Part shown: positions 63,535 through 64,000 of the stretch, piece by piece
How the letters are laid out: the number at the start of each line of letters is the position of its first letter
How positions within the stretch are numbered: the first letter of the stretch is position 1
Assembly: GCA_945911015.1 (NCBI GenBank)
Contig: CAMDZW010000019.1
Span: forward strand, 1-64,000
Length of the DNA stretch: 64,000 bases
Source: an uncultured Propionibacteriaceae bacterium
Lineage (GTDB): Bacteria; Actinomycetota; Actinomycetes; Propionibacteriales; Propionibacteriaceae
Direction: 5' to 3'
Position numbers and translations under genes: made by a program
The notes under the pieces: generated by a model
Seen by the model: only the letters and a program-made list of their open reading frames with translations
What the model was told of the DNA's origin: nothing
Database searches by the model: none

Positions 63535-64000
63535 GAACTCAAGGACGTGTTTGACGCCACCTGAACGCCCCTGCACCACCTGCTCGACGATCGCGATCCC
63601 TGATTGCGCCGGGGAGGCCTGCGCTGCGACGGTCAGAGTGCCTGCTGCCACCAGGGCGGCGAGCTCGGCGAGGGCCTTGCCATCGGGCTCGACATAGAGG
63701 TCGACACCGGTGATCCCCCGCCCGGCGGCGGGAGCGTCGGAGGTGATCGAGACGAGACGGCCGTTGTCCTCGAGCAGAGTGAGCGCCTGCTCAGCGGTGC
63801 CGGTGGCCGCGATCAGCACTGCTCATGGGTGTCGATGACGTCGCTGGCCCCGAAATGCCAGTAGTTGCTCGGCGTGCTTCGGTCCAGCTCCGACGACAAC
63901 CTCAGCTCCGCGCAGGTGGGTCAGTTGGACGGCCTGTGCTGCCGTGGGAGCGGAGGGTGCGGACGACCAGCAGACGTGTGCCGGCGCCGACCTGGAGCAC
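63535..64000 (-). pseudogene. Zinc-type alcohol dehydrogenase/quinone oxidoreductase, frameshifted and partial
   Basis: C-terminal part of a medium-chain dehydrogenase, entering from the right edge. In order leftward: TAAQAVQLTHLRGAEVVVGAGPKHAEQLLAF (Rossmann fold), then one frame over GASDVIDTHE, then another VLIAATGTAEQALTLLEDNGRLVSITSDAP ... TGVDLYVEPDGKALAELAALVAAGTLTVAAQASPAQSGIAIVEQVVQGRSGGVKHVLEF. Two single-base changes near 63830 and 63865 would restore one frame. The family reduces or oxidises small carbonyls with NADPH. Confidence 0.78.

Overview
The window is a high-GC, gene-dense stretch of an actinobacterial chromosome. Supporting signs are the ponA-DUF5318-GT87 arrangement, a class Ib nrdHIEF operon, GAF/ANTAR, SARP/AfsR and IclR type regulators, DUF2200, DUF6320 and DUF6412 proteins, many GTG starts, and 4-bp ATGA/GTGA overlaps. 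Gene content and heavy use of the octamer CCGTACGG would fit Propionibacteriaceae or a close relative, but that placement is a guess. I see no rRNA, tRNA, CRISPR array, integrase or insertion sequence.

Layout. 0-5.3 kb: partial GAF-domain regulator, CBS protein, then a minus-strand cell-envelope block (DUF5318, bifunctional penicillin-binding protein, GT87 membrane glycosyltransferase). 5.3-8.2 kb: LLM flavin oxidoreductase, an AraC regulator coupled to a DinB-like protein, and a YtrA-type GntR regulator preceded by a tiny His-rich leader ORF. 8.2-11.5 kb: Nudix hydrolase plus PLD-nuclease/helicase/DUF3427 operon. 12-13.3 kb: frameshifted Tat-exported beta-propeller. 13.5-15.8 kb: GntR-TetR hybrid regulator and divergent FAD monooxygenase with twin operators. 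15.8-19.6 kb: nrdHIEF. 19.8-24.8 kb: two PH-domain membrane proteins, TetR/hydrolase pair with twin operators, DUF6412 plus YidC paralogue. 24.8-31.8 kb: a partial sugar or uronate locus (nitrilase, two DeoR-HTH/LacI-sensor regulators, beta-helix protein, orphan solute-binding lipoprotein, no permeases). 31.8-33.4 kb: two DUF4352-like membrane proteins. 33.8-39.5 kb: ADP-ribosylglycohydrolase, a YbjN-like protein, a membrane HNH/Excalibur protein, and a PD-(D/E)XK nuclease-DUF2075 helicase with a MazG-like pyrophosphohydrolase. 39.5-53.4 kb: metabolic and regulatory genes (ROK, gamma-glutamyltransferase, esterase/acyltransferase/DUF6320 operon, IclR, aldo-keto reductase, MFS exporter and others). 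53.5-64 kb: a region with many broken frames (SARP/AfsR regulator, lipoprotein, LPXTG protein, GNAT, alcohol dehydrogenase) mixed with intact genes.

The most interesting signal is a shared design in two unlinked operons. Each joins a nuclease-helicase fusion to a small nucleotide-cleaving enzyme: PLD-helicase-DUF3427 with Nudix, and PD-(D/E)XK-DUF2075 with MazG. The second sits beside an HNH endonuclease and an ADP-ribosylglycohydrolase. This would fit genome defence or repair of damaged DNA, but I infer it from domain logic only. The second theme is regulation: several divergent promoters carry clear palindromes next to the matching regulator gene. All coordinates and motifs were read by eye.
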